Shown: positions 22,285 through 33,488 of the stretch, in pieces
How positions within the stretch are numbered: position 1 is the first letter of the stretch
How the letters are laid out: each line of letters begins with the position of its first letter
DNA from: Diphasiastrum complanatum
Lineage: Eukaryota; Streptophyta; Lycopodiopsida; Lycopodiales; Lycopodiaceae
Length of the DNA: 64,000 nt
Assembly (NCBI GenBank): GCA_029204225.1
Contig: CM055107.1
Span: forward strand, 8,923,472 to 8,987,471
Reading direction: 5' to 3'
Notes under the pieces: generated by a model
The model's database searches: none
What the model was told of the DNA's origin: nothing
The model's input: only the letters and a program-made list of their open reading frames with translations
Program-made: the position numbers and the translations under genes

Positions 22285-22562
22285 GTAATCCAGTATCCAG
22301 ATGACTTCTTGGCACGTGCTGATTTCCTTCATGGTGCTATGGACGCCTTTGCTGGGGCAGAATCCGTGGCTTCTCCCACTAAGGATTGAAGGTATTTCCG
22401 AAGCTTTTCTGTAATGCTAGGCCGAAACTTTTTTGTAGTCGACTTTGGACTGGTCTTCCATGTTTTGCCCTGCTTCAAGCCTGCGGCTGAACTTTTCTTT
22501 CGCTGTTTGGTACTCTTGCTCTGGGATTTCCACTCACTTATAAGACCCCTTATAAAAGGGCT
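22285..22562 (-). repeat. 278-bp copy I of the group II RT fragment
   Basis: It duplicates 26381-26657 with scattered differences and starts at the same LTR/GTAAT junction. On the minus strand this copy reads EQEYQTAKEKFSRRLEAG and SGRSHGFCPSKGVHSTMKEI up to VIWILDY, with one TAG stop. It keeps the frame better than copy II, which is shifted. Confidence 0.85.
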
Positions 22563-22743
22563 ATTATATTCTGTTGATTAGCATGCTAGATTATGGATTA
22601 GCCATTTCTTCTAAACTAGATTTTGTTGATCAATCTAGAATCAGGTTATAGTGCCAGTCACAAAGCTTAATTAAGATCAGCCACTCTTGTGGACATTTCC
22701 CCACACGTGTGAATTCTGGAAATTTTGTCATGGTATCAGAGCC
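22563..22743 (+). mobile_element. Copia 5' LTR, last 168 bp, plus PBS
   Basis: The segment to 22730 matches the end of the solo LTR exactly in extent. TGGTATCAGAGCC at 22731-22743 is the PBS for initiator tRNA-Met. The left part of this LTR is missing and the break falls in AGGGCT|ATTAT. Confidence 0.85.
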
Positions 22744-23470
22744 ACATTAAGCTTTGCATGCTAACAACTCTGATTGTACAAGATTGAAAAAAAAAATAGT
22801 TTTGAACTTTTTCTAAGCTTTCTCTGAAGTGTATTTGGATCAAATCGGACTTGAACTGAATTTTTAGACTTGAATTGAGAAAGAAAGGAATTCTGGAATT
22901 CCGCATGTGTGAAAATCAGAGTTTTTCAGTCCCTTTGTTCTCCTTACTTATAGATCCAAAGATAGCAGTTTTATAACTTGATGGAAGGCATTTGATCTGT
23001 ACTTTTCATAGAAATTGAAACCAAATCAATTTGATGTGTCTAGCAAGAGTTATAAGCTCTTAAAGAGGATAGGGATAGGTCCAAAATCCGAGTGACAACA
23101 TTTTGATTTGATTCAATTATACTTTGTTTTGAGTCCTTTGTTTTGAGCATCCAACACAAGAAACTGTAGATCAAGACTGAGTTTGAAGTATTTGAACACC
23201 CTTTGAGCCTTCTGAGTGTCAATAGTGTTTTCTTTTGAAACATTTCACACGTGCCAAAAGTAGGATTCAAACCAGTCAAAGTGTCACAAACCACTTTTTG
23301 TGTGTCTTGTTGAATATTTGAGATTCATCTCATATATAGTTGCAAGTGTTTCACATAGGAAGGTAGTTCAACCTTGAAAATACCTATAGTGAAAGAGAGC
23401 AGCAACTCTAAGTCTGATAGGAACAAGCTCAAACATATTTCAATCCAATAACTAAGAAGTCTTCATTATA

Positions 23471-26262
23471 ATGGCATCTCAGGGAGGATATCTTCTAGAA
23501 GCCAGTGAAAGACTAAACACTTCTAGTTACTCAATTTGGAAGTTAAGAATGGAGTCTGTTTTGATTCTCCAAGATGTTATGGATATTGTGCTTGGTGTTG
23601 AGGAGGAGCCTCAAGAACAGGTTGAAATTTCTAAATATAAGAAGAGAGCCATAATGACTCTACATTTCATTAAGATGAATGTATCTAATGAAATTTTGAG
23701 AGATATAGGATCTTGCACTACAATCAAATAAGCTTGGGATGCACTAAAGACCATCTATGAAGCAAAGAATACTTCTAGAATACTCACTCTTAGGAATCAG
23801 ATTTTCCAAAGTTTCCAAAGAAGTGAAGAGAGTGCATTTAACTATGTTCTGAGAGTTAAAGATTTACATAGAGGGCTTTCCTGTGTTGGTGTTACCATTA
23901 ACCAAGTTGAGCTAGTTCAAGTCATACTGAATGGCTTGAGAGATGACTATGATAATCTTGTTCAGTCTTTTGCTATGAAGGAGGAGTTAGCTAATCTAGA
24001 AAGTCTCCAAGGAATTCTTATTTCTGAAGAATCTAGACAAAGCTATAAACTCTCCAGGATTAACAAACTTGAACATGGTGGAAGTGACAAAGCCCTCTTT
24101 GTCAAAGGCAAGCATAAAGGAAGGAGTAAGAACCAATTCTCTCAAGCATACAACAAAGACAAAGCAAAAGATCGAGATCAAGATGGTGAAAAGGATGATA
24201 CATCTCATCCCTCTAACTCAAAAACCAAGAAGAAGAAAGTGAAGTGCTTCTTCTGTGGCAAAAAGGGGCACTATGTCTCTAATTGCTTTAAGAAGAAAAA
24301 CCAACTCAAGCAAGCTAATCTCTCCAAAGAGATTGAAAAAGATTCTGTTGCAAGTGATGGAGAAGGATCACTTATGGTGTCCAGTTTTTCTTCATCACCT
24401 TTCAAGAAAGATGGAGCTTGGTACATAGACAGTGGAGCCTCTTCACATATGTGTTGTTCAAAGGAGTCATTTGACTCAATCTTACCTTTCAAAAGACTCA
24501 AGAGATCTATTTACACAGTTAATGATCATGAGTGTCCAATAGAAGGAATTGGCAACATTCCATTGAAACTTGCTTTTTCAAAAGTTCTTGCACTTTCTAA
24601 TGTTCTTTTCATTTTAAAACTTACAAAGAACTTAATTACTGTGGGAAAGTTGCTTGATAATGGTTGTGATGTAAAGTTCAACTCCAATACTTGTTTTATC
24701 AAGAGAAAAGATGAGATCCTTGCTGATGGAACTAGATGTGGTGGAATTTTTAAGTTGAATTCTTATGAGAATGCAAACCTTTGTGAAGTTGTTTTGTTAT
24801 CTAAGGAGGAGCTGTGGCATAGAAGGTTGGGACATCCTAACTTTACATCTATGTCTTCTATGGTTAAGAAGGAGAAGGCTATTGATCTTCCAAAATCTCT
24901 TTCTAAAGATTTCAAGCCTTGTGAGGCTTGTGCCATTGCAAAGTCACACAGAAAGCCATAACAGGAGTCTTTTATAAAGACTACTTGTCCATTGGAACTC
25001 ATACATTAAGATGTACATTTTTTCTCTTCTAAAAGTATTCATGGTGCAACATGTTTTGTCACCTTTATTGATGACTTTACTAGATACACTTGGTTGTATC
25101 TACTTTCTTCAAAGGCTATGGTTTTTTATCACTTCCTTATCTTCAAAGCTTGTGTAGAAAAATCGTTTTCTTGCAAAATTAAAACTTTAAGATGTGATGG
25201 AGGAGGTGAATATATCTCCAACAAGTTTCAAAATTATTGTGAAGGTGAAGGAATAAAGAGAGAATTTTCTTGTGCCTATTCTCCATCTCAAATGGAGTAG
25301 CTGAGAGGAAAAACAGATCTTTATGTGAGTGTGCTAAAGCAATTCAAGTAGCAGCTTCTTTGCCTATTGAATATTGGGGTGAAGCTATAAAGTGTGCAAA
25401 CTATTTGTGCAATAGATTACCTCACAATGATCTTGCTGGAAAATCACCTTTTGAAGTCTTGTTTCAGAAAAAACCTAAGGTAGATCACCTTAGAGTTTTT
25501 GGTTGTACTTGCTTTGTTAATATACCCTTGGAAACAAGGAAAAGAGATGATCCTAATTCTGTTAAAGGGATCATGGTTGGATATGCATCCAACAAGAAAG
25601 CCTACAGCATCTATGTTCCCTCTACCTCAACTACAATTGAGAGTAGAGATGTGATATTCCATGAAGATCAAAAATACATTCTTGAGAAGGCCGAGTTCAA
25701 AGATTCTCACAAAGATACTCCAATCATCACCCTTTAAGATCATCATGGAGATATGGGGCCGATATTTGAGGAGGAGTCACCTCGAATTTTTTTACCAAGG
25801 AGATCTCAAAGAGAAAGATCCGAGCCTAGAAGGCTTACCTATGAAGATAGAGGTAAGCAAGTGGAAATCAGCTCCACTAATTGTGCCTATTTTATTTCTC
25901 ATGAGGAGCCGAAGGATGTATATGATGCTATCAACTCAAAGGAATGGTACCTTGCCATGAAGGAAGAATATGATGCTTTGATGGCCAATAATACATGGGA
26001 ACTTGTGGATCTTCCATCCAACAAGCATACCATTGGTTGCAAATGGGTTTTTCGAGTCAAGTATAGTCAAGATGGCACAATCAACAAGTACAAGGCTAGG
26101 CTTTGTGCTAAAGGATTTGCTCAAGTATATGGACTTGGTTATGAGGAGACCTTTGTCCCAGTTGCAAAGATGGTGTCAATTAGAATCATAATTTCTCTTG
26201 CTTGTTTTTTCAATTGGCAAATTCTTCAACTAGATGTTTCTAATGCATTTCTAAATGGCTAT
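23471..26262 (+). pseudogene. Copia gag-pol, truncated in RT
   Basis: Gag starts MASQGGYLLEASERLN and continues past a TAA (23729) to NQVELVQVILNGL and the zinc knuckle CFFCGKKGHYVSNC. The protease motif is WYIDSGASSHM. Integrase shows LWHRRLGHPN and CEACAIAKSH, stops at 24959 and 25007, HGATCFVTFIDDFTRYTW, DGGGEYISNKF, a frameshift near 25290, then NGVAERKNRSLCECAKA. A stop lies at 25735. RT runs from NSKEWYLAMKEEYDALM through CKWVFRVKYSQDG to QLDVSNAFLNGYL, then breaks directly into LTR sequence. The catalytic YVDD, RNase H and polypurine tract are gone. It is related to the element at 28.1-34.1 kb. Confidence 0.9.
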
Positions 26263-26265
26263 CTA

Positions 26266-26380
26266 CTATATTTTGTTGATCAATCTAGAATCAGGTTATA
26301 GTGCCAGTCACAAAGCTTAATTAAGGTCAGTCACTCTTGTGGACATTTCCCCACATGTGTGAATTCTGAAAATTTTGTCA
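26266..26380 (+). mobile_element. Copia 3' LTR remnant, last 115 bp
   Basis: It starts mid-LTR at TATATTTTGTTGATC, fused to RT coding sequence, and ends AATTTTGTCA followed by GTAAT. The fusion marks a deletion that removed the end of pol and most of the LTR. Confidence 0.8.
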
Positions 26381-27028
26381 GTAATCCAGTATCCAGATGA
26401 CTTCTGGGCACGTGCTGATTTCCTTCATGGTGCTATGGACGCCTTTTCTAGGGCAAAATCCGTGGCTTCTCCCGCTGAGGATTGAAGGTATTTCCGAAAC
26501 TTTTTGTAATGCTGGGCCGAAACTTTTTTGTAGTCGACTTTGGACTGGTCTTCCATGTTTTGCCCTGCTTCAAGCCTGCGGCTGAACTTTTCTTTGGCTG
26601 TTTGGTACTCTTGCTCTGGGATTTTGACTCACTTATAAAACCCCTTGTAAAAGGGCTCGATTATCCTTCTGAAGGCTTGTTGTATGATTTTGTCTTTCGG
26701 CGCTGCTATGGTGAGGGGGCGTGTTCCGCCAGACTTTTCGGCTATTTCGATCCTTCTTGCGGGTTTGTAAGCATAGCGTCCTTCTCGGAGTGCCAGGCAT
26801 GCGGATGCAAACCAGTTATCATCGATGCTATCTAGGGTCTCTCTCTCATCATCTATGCTAGGTGTTAGGGTTCCTCGTTCGCTCTTGATCTCCAAGTATG
26901 CTTGTACTAGGTTTTCTTTTGACGCTATGATGTCAAAGATATTGGTTATTATTCCGTCGTCGTTGATACATGATAGTAGTGTTTCTCGGTCGATGTCGTT
27001 GCTACTATTTATTTCTTGGTTGACCACC
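26381..27028 (-). pseudogene. Group II intron RT, N-terminal part (includes copy II of the duplicated 278 bp)
   Basis: On the minus strand the frame reads SKENLVQAYLEIKSERGTLT, NWFASACLALREGRYAYKPA and GGTRPLTIAAPKDKIIQQAF, then RRIIEPFYKGFYK. These are RT blocks 0-1 of group II intron-encoded proteins. A TGA then begins a roughly 50-residue insert before SGRSHGF (block 2), with a frameshift in this copy. The frame is open upstream towards the intron 5' end, as expected for an ORF that starts near the exon. It is continued at 21046-21493 once the Copia insertion is taken out. Confidence 0.85.
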
Positions 27029-27374
27029 CTATTATCGTGGATGCTTCTTCCTTCCAGTTTCCGGGGTCCCCCTGGGCTACTACAGGAATCTCTTTCCGTA
27101 GTACCCCTCGTGTAGGTTCCTCCGACCCCCCACTTAACTTCCGTCCAGATTTTGACCCTTGGAGCACGAACTGTGTGCCTCGCCCCCTCTCATGCCCTTT
27201 TTGGCACCCCGCCATACCTACTCTGGAGAGAAGACTTTGTTTCTATACATGGCTCGGCCCGCATTTTACCAACCAGAGAGTTTCCTTCGAAGCGCTTCCA
27301 TATTGTGTTGCGTAGTGTAACATCGATATGCTCTTCTGGTTCGTTAAGGGTGTCACGAGAATCACTTCCCGCAC
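27029..27374 (-). other. 5' region of the second cob group II intron
   Basis: On the minus strand the intron starts GTGCGGGAAG right after the cob exon, matching the GUGYG start of group II introns. Its domain I region then leads into the RT frame. It is part of a nuclear copy of mitochondrial DNA, or less likely an assembly join. Confidence 0.7.
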
Positions 27375-27468
27375 TGGGTATATAATTGTCGGCATGCCCT
27401 AATAAATTAGGTGCATAAAAAACAAAAATGGAGAAAAAGATGGCAAGTGCTATTCAACCCACTATATC
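27375..27468 (-). pseudogene. cob: Cytochrome b (cob) exon, mitochondrial origin
   Basis: On the minus strand the exon reads DIVG, a TGA where Trp is expected, then IALAIFFSIFVFYAPNLLGH and ADNYIP. This is the transmembrane-helix region of apocytochrome b of respiratory complex III, just before the conserved NP..TP..I..EWYFL segment. It is bounded on both sides by group II intron ends. The TGA, if real, and the nuclear retrotransposons inserted in the adjoining intron indicate a non-functional nuclear copy. RNA editing would not repair a TGA. Confidence 0.85.
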
Positions 27469-27513
27469 CGAGAGTAGACACGATACGATCTTTTCACCCC
27501 GTCGGTCTCTCAC

Positions 27514-27548
27514 AAAACCATACATGATAGTTTCCCATCATACGACTC
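27514..27548 (-). ncRNA. Group II intron domain V (3' end of the preceding cob intron)
   Basis: The minus strand forms the catalytic hairpin. The 5' strand GAGTCGTATGATGG and 3' strand CTATCATGTATGGTTT pair around a GAAA tetraloop, with a two-base bulge as in domain V. The canonical AGC triad reads AGT. A further hairpin at about 27470-27513 fits domain VI, and the cob exon follows at once. So a second intron lies upstream of this exon. Confidence 0.8.
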
Positions 27549-27690
27549 CCCTTGACTTATGTGTTCTAGTCCGTCCTAGCTGGGTCCATTTCTCTTCCTT
27601 CCCACTATGCCCATGGGGGCTAAATTAACTGTGCCCAAGGGGGCTAAATTAACTGTGCCCAAGGGGGCTAAATTAATTGTTCCCAAGGGG
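27549..27690 (+). repeat. 24-bp tandem repeat (about 3.5 copies) at the mitochondrial/Gypsy junction
   Basis: From 27609 the unit GCCCAAGGGGGCTAAATTAA plus four bases repeats with period 24, that is eight codons. The stretch before it is the last intron-like sequence. The Gypsy gag starts shortly after. Confidence 0.8.
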
Positions 27691-27699
27691 ATTCGATTG

Positions 27700-28143
27700 T
27701 CAAGATCCTTTATTGTGATCTTGTTGGCATGTCATTCCTTGTGGTGCAGGGTACTGCAGCATCAGCCCAACAAGACAGACCCAAGTTCGCACAGAAGACA
27801 TAATCCTCCTGAATTTGTTGGACCAGCGAAGTCTCAAACCGCGACTAAACCAGTTTCGGGCAACTGCTACAACTGTGGAGAGCCGGGACATTTTTCTCCT
27901 GATTGTCCTCAACCGCGAAAGACGATTGGTTATGTACCATTATGCTCGAATTGTAGAGAGCCTGGCCACAAGTATCCTGACTGCCCTCAGCCACAAGCCG
28001 CGACCCAAATATCAGTATGTAGCAACACCAGCTGTTGCAGACACGAAAGCGAAAGCTGCGACTGATGCTGGTGCGCAGAGAATTGACGTTATTGAAGGAA
28101 AACTGGCAAAGACAGAAGATCAGTCCTAGCCAAGTGACGTGGA
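27700..28143 (+). pseudogene. Gypsy gag C-terminus with two zinc knuckles (5' half of a split element)
   Basis: Two CCHC knuckles are visible: CYNCGEPGHFSPDCPQP and CSNCREPGHKYPDCPQP, typical of nucleocapsid. A frameshift near 28000 leads to a frame reading VADTKAKAATDAGAQRIDVI, a TAG at about 28128, then PSDVD. The frame is then cut by the Copia insertion at 28144 and resumes at 34141 as DKLFKV when one GTGGA is counted. The N-terminal capsid part is missing. Confidence 0.8.
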
Positions 28144-28834
28144 TGTGAAAAATTGCCTACATTGGCAAATCTAGCCATGTAGAATATTGTACATTTTGTC
28201 AATATTGTTTGTTGGTTACTTGAATGGCCAAAGTGCCACTTGTACATACACACCTAAAGTAGGTTACCACGAGTCAAGAGGAGTGGTTGTGTCTATTTGG
28301 TAGTGATTCCTACTTTGTAGGATCTAGACCATGATTTATGATGAGATTTGTACCTACCATGCACCTACCAAGCATGACTCTTGGATCTAGACTAGGGTTT
28401 TCACATTAGGGCAAGAAAGTGGAGTCTACTTCCTTATTACATGCTGGATTTTCACCTAACTTGGCAAAGGAAGTGTGTTTTACTATGTATTTCCATTCTC
28501 CATAGTGAGAAGATAGAAACTTTTTGGAGCCTCAAGGAGAAACTCGAGTTTCCTCTCATTGTATGGTGATTACTCTATTTTTCCAATGAAACCCAGCTTT
28601 GGCACTTTGTAAACACTGTCTACAGGCCGTACTACAGCCTTATTTCCACACGTGTGGAGTTGGATTAGACTATTTGATCAATGCTTTGATTGTCTCTACT
28701 TGTTTCCTATCAAGCTGCTAAACTAGATCTTGTTTTCTGATGACTAGTTTCTGATAGATTGTTTAACAAGCATACAATCACCTTGTGGATCATTCAAAGA
28801 TCCATTTATGGTCCTTAGTACTGTACTTTTCACA
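28144..28834 (+). repeat. 5' LTR of the complete Copia element
   Basis: 691 bp, TG...CA ends, same length as the 3' LTR. The CCACACGTGTGG palindrome lies in it near 28650. Confidence 0.95.
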
Positions 28835-28847
28835 TGGTATCAGAGCC
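28835..28847 (+). other. PBS of the complete Copia element
   Basis: TGGTATCAGAGCC, complementary to initiator tRNA-Met, directly after the LTR. Confidence 0.95.
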
Positions 28848-29465
28848 AAGTACAAGGCCATTGATCTGTGTTTGAATCTAATCCAGTTTTAGCAGGTTTT
28901 GGTGCAAAAAGCTAGTATTGGAAGGGCGAGCTGGTATCCAGGTTTTGGTGAGAGGATTTGATCCCAAACTTTTTCAGGATCAAAATCCGTACTGTTCACA
29001 CGTGTGGGCATCTCTGAACCAACATTTAATGACCCATATTCATTGGATCATAGAAAATTCATATGGTGTCAGTTTGATGTAATTTTTGGTGCAAATCCTA
29101 GGATAAGCTACCAAGATCACTTGCCATTGATTAGTTTTGAATTTGTTTCATGAAAACTAATTAATCTAGGCTGATTTCAGACCTTCTTAAAGTGGAAACC
29201 AGGTCTTGAAAGTACATCAAAGTGAATGAGAGAGATAGAGTCAGATTTTGTCCAAGAATAGCCAAGATTGGCAAGATTTGCTTGAGTGTAGTTTTCATCT
29301 CATCTTATCTTCATTCCAGCTTGTGAGGGAGTGATAGAACTGTGATTACAAATCCATCTGTTGGATTAGAAGTCAACATTTGAGTGAAACACTGCAAGTT
29401 AGAAACCTTTGTGAGATTCAGGTCCAAACAAATCTATATCTTGTGTGTAGAATCTTGCTAGTAAG

Positions 29466-32400
29466 ATGGGATCAGTGGGAGCCTACCTTCTAGAAGCTAG
29501 TGAGAGGTTAAATTCTACCAATTATGCTATTTGGAAAGTGAGGATGGAGTCACTAATGGTGCTCCAGGATCTTTATGAGTTTCTAATAGATGATGAAGAT
29601 GAACCTCTAGGTGCAAAGGAATTAGTGAGATACAAGAAGAGGTCTAGGCTTGCACTTCACTGTATTAAGATGAATGTAAGCAATGATATTTTAAGGGAAG
29701 TATCATCATGTAAGAGTGCTAAAGAGGCTTGGGAATCTTTAAAATCTATCTATGAGTCTAGTAACACTTCGAGGGTTCTCATGCTTAGGAACCAGATTCT
29801 ACAAAGCATGAAGAGGAGTGATGAGAATGCACAAGATTATGTGCTAAGAATCAAGTCTCTTAATAGGGAGTTAGCTTCCATTGGAGAGAAGATTCAAGAT
29901 AGTGAGCTTGTTCAGATTGTCCTAAATGGTCTAGGGAGTGGCTTTACAAATTTGGTCCAAAGCTTTGCAATCCAAGACACTTTGCCTACTATAGAAAAGC
30001 TACACAGTGTATTAGTAGCTGAAGAGTGTAGGATGTTGCATACCAATGCAAGAATGAATGCTATTTCTCTAGCAAATTGGTGATGAGAAAGCTAATTTCT
30101 CATTTAAAAGCAAGAAGAAGACCAATGGCAAGAAGAAGCACTTCAAGGAGACCAAGGAGGAGGATGAGGCTTCAAGCTCAAAGGGCAAGATCAAAGACAA
30201 GTCCAAGTACAAATGTTTTTTCTGTGGAAAGAAAGGACATTTTGCATCAGAATGTCTCAAGAAGAAGAAGGCACAAGAGAGCAAACAAAGCAACATTGCA
30301 CATTAGGAGGAAGAGGAGGATGAAGAGTCATCCTTGATGGTTTCCAACAAACCACCATCATCCAAGAGCAACACCAATGATTCTTGGTGGATTGATAGTG
30401 GGGCAAGTTCCCACATGACATATCAAAAGGACATATTCTCCACCTTACTTTCTTACAATGACTTACATAGATCAATCTATACTGCAAGTAGTCAAGAATG
30501 TAAGATAAGTGGAATAGGAACAATTCCCTTGTATGTGGGATCATCCAAAAGGATGAATCTAGATAATGTTCTTTATGTTCCTAAGTTAACCAAGAATTTG
30601 CTTAGTGTTGGCCAGTTAATGGATAATGGCCTAGATGTACAATTTAAGCATGGAGTTTGTTCCATCCTTAGAAATGATGAATGTATAGCCAAAGGCTTTA
30701 AGCAAGGTAGATTGTTTAAGCTTGATGCTAATATTGCAGTGGAGAGTGTTAACTTGGCAAAGGTGGAGCTATCAAAGGTGGAACTGTGGCACAAAAGGTT
30801 GGGCCACTCCAACTACAAAGCCATGGAATCTATGACTACAAAGGAGCTTGCAGTTGGACTCCCCAAGCATTTGTCAAAGTGTGGGAAGAGATGTGAAGCA
30901 TGCAGCCTCTCAAAGGCTCACAAGCTACCCTTCTCAAGATCTACATCAAGATCAAACTCTCCTCTTGAACTCATCCATTCGGATGTTCATAGTTTTTCAC
31001 ATGAGTCTAATGGTGGTGCCAAGTACTATGTAATCTTCATTGATGACTATTCTAGATTTTGTTGGATGTACCTCTTGTCTAGCAAATCAATGGTGTTTGA
31101 TTCTTTTGTAAAGTTCAAGACTTAGGTAGAAAATCAACTTAGTACCAAGATTAAGGTATTAAGGAGTGATAATGGAGGTGAATATGTCTCCAATAAGTTG
31201 ATTGACTTTTGTATTTCTAATGGCATAAAGAGGGAGTTGTCATGTCCATACACCCCTCAACAAAATGGAGTGAGTGAGAGAAGAAATAGATCTCTTTGTG
31301 AGTGTGCTAAGGCCTTAAGGCTAGATGCTTCTCTATCCAAACCATTTTGGGGTGAAGCAATAACTTGTGCTAACTATTTGTGCAATAGATTGCCAAACCA
31401 AGCCATTGGAGGAATCACACCATTTGAAGCTCTATTTGGAGAGAAGCCCAATCTCAAAGATCTCAAAGTTTTTGGATCTACTTGCTATGTACACCAATCC
31501 TTGGATAAGAGAAGGAAGATGATGCAACATCCATCAAAGGCATCTTTGTGGGATATGGTGAGAATAGCAAAGGTTATAGAGTCTTCAATCCCATCACTAG
31601 CAAGGTGATAGTGAGTAGGGATGTTATTTTTGATGAAGGACATGCTTGTGATTTGGATGATAATGCTACTAATCATCTTGATGCCAAGGATCATGCTAGG
31701 ATGGAGGAGGAGCTTCCAAGTGAAGAAGAACTTGAGGATCCACCTCAAGATGCAAGAACTCCAAGAACTCCAAGAAGATCTACAAGGGCAAGATCCGAGC
31801 CATTGAGGCTCACCTATGATGGTCAAGGTGATCAAAGGGAAGGCTCATCATCTTTCACATCTTACACCTTTCTTACTTCAATGTTAGATGAGCCAACATG
31901 CTATGAAGATGCTTGTAAGTCTAAAAGTTGGATGGATGCTATGCAAGTAGAGTATGATGCTCTTATTGAGAATCATACTTGGGATCTTGTGGATCTTCCT
32001 CAAGGGAAGAAACCTCTTGATTGCAAGTGGGTGTTTAGATTGAAGTATAATCAAGATGGATCAATAATCAAGCATAAAGCTAGGCTTGTTGACAAAGGTT
32101 TTTTACAAACCAAAGGCATTGACTATGAGGAGACTTTTGCTCCTGTGGCAAAGCTTGTTACTATCAGGTTGATCATTAGTCTTGCTACAACCTTCAATTG
32201 GGAGCTATTCCAACTTGACTTCACAAATGCATTCCTCAATGGTTATTTGGAGGAAGAGATCTACATGAGGCAACCCGAGGGCTTCATCAAGGCAAAGCAT
32301 GAAGGAAAGGTGTGTTTTTTGAAGAAGAGCCTTTATGGGCTCAAGCAAGCACCTAGAGCATGGTACTCTAAGCTAAACTCTTTTCTCATTTCCATCAATT

Positions 32401-33488
32401 TTGTAATGAGTGCCTATGATCCATCATTGTATATAAGTTTTCATGATGGCATGATCATTATTCTTGTTTTGTATGTAGATGACATTATCTTGAGTGGTAA
32501 TGATCTAGATGGAATTAGAGATGTAAAAATTGCTTTAGCAAAAGAGTTTAAGATGGTAGATCTCGGCCTATTGAGCTTCATTCTTGGAATAGAGGTTATT
32601 AGAGGATGTGATTTTAGCTTCATTTGTCAATCTAAATATGCTACATCCATCCTAGATAGATTTGGAATGAAGAATTGTAAAGGCATTGAGACACCAATGG
32701 AGCAACATGTAAAAGCATCTATTGGTTGTGATGAAGCATCCTTTGAGGACATCACATTATATAGAAGGCTTATTGGCTCCTTGATCTATTTAACTATAAC
32801 TAGACCTGATCTTAGTTATAGTGTTGTAAAGTTAAGCCAATTCATGCAAAGTTCTCTAGTTTCACATTGGAAGATGGCCAAAAGAGTTCTTAGATACATT
32901 TCATTCACTAAGAATTTTGGTATTTTGTATAGAGGAACTAATCTTGGCTTAAGAGCCTATAGTGACTCGGATTTTGCAGGTGACAAAGTGGATAGAAGAT
33001 CAACAAGTTCCTTTGCCACCTTTCTATGTGATGGAGTAGTATCATGGCTTTCCAAAAAGCAAGATACCATCTCCCTATCTTCCACAGAATCCGAATACAA
33101 GGCCTTGACATCAACATGCAAGGAGGTCTTGTGGCTCAAAAGGCTATTGGTGGAGCTTCATGTCATGGAGGAGGAGATCCCTATCATCTATTGTGACAAC
33201 CAATCAGCCCAATCACTTGCAACTAATCCTACATTCCATGCAAGGAGCAAACACATCGAAATTGCTCATCATTTCGTGAGGGAAAAAGTGCAAGCTAAAG
33301 AGATCAAGCTCCAACACGTGCCATCATCAAGTTGCTTGGCTGATTTGTTTACTAAACCTTTACCTAAAGATTCATTTGTCAAGCTTAGATCTTCAATTGG
33401 AGTTATTGATAAAAGCATTGTGATCTCCAAGGCTAGATTTGAGGAGGAGTGTGAAAAATTGCCTACATTGGCAAATCTAGCCATGTAG
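29466..33488 (+). pseudogene. Copia gag-pol polyprotein with four lesions
   Basis: Gag opens MGSVGAYLLEASERLN and keeps AWESLKSIYESSNTSRVL; the zinc knuckle is CFFCGKKGHFASEC. Protease has WWIDSGASSHM. Integrase has LWHKRLGHSN with CEACSLSKAH, core motifs ELIHSDVHSF, RSDNGGEY and GVSERRNRS. RT has CKWVFRLKYNQDG, QLDFTNAFLNGYLEEEIYMR and catalytic YVDDIILSG. RNase H has YSDSDFAGD, SSTESEYKAL and CDNQSAQSLATNPTFHARSK. Breaks are a frameshift near 30070, TAG at 30304, TAG at 31123, and a one-base shift near 31515. From 31548 on, the RT-RNase H half is open for 646 codons. The final codons overlap the 3' LTR start. Confidence 0.93.

Noticed and set aside
21046-27028. Bacterial contamination or transfer as source of the group II RT
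   Set aside because: The adjoining cob exon and intron ends show a mitochondrial source.
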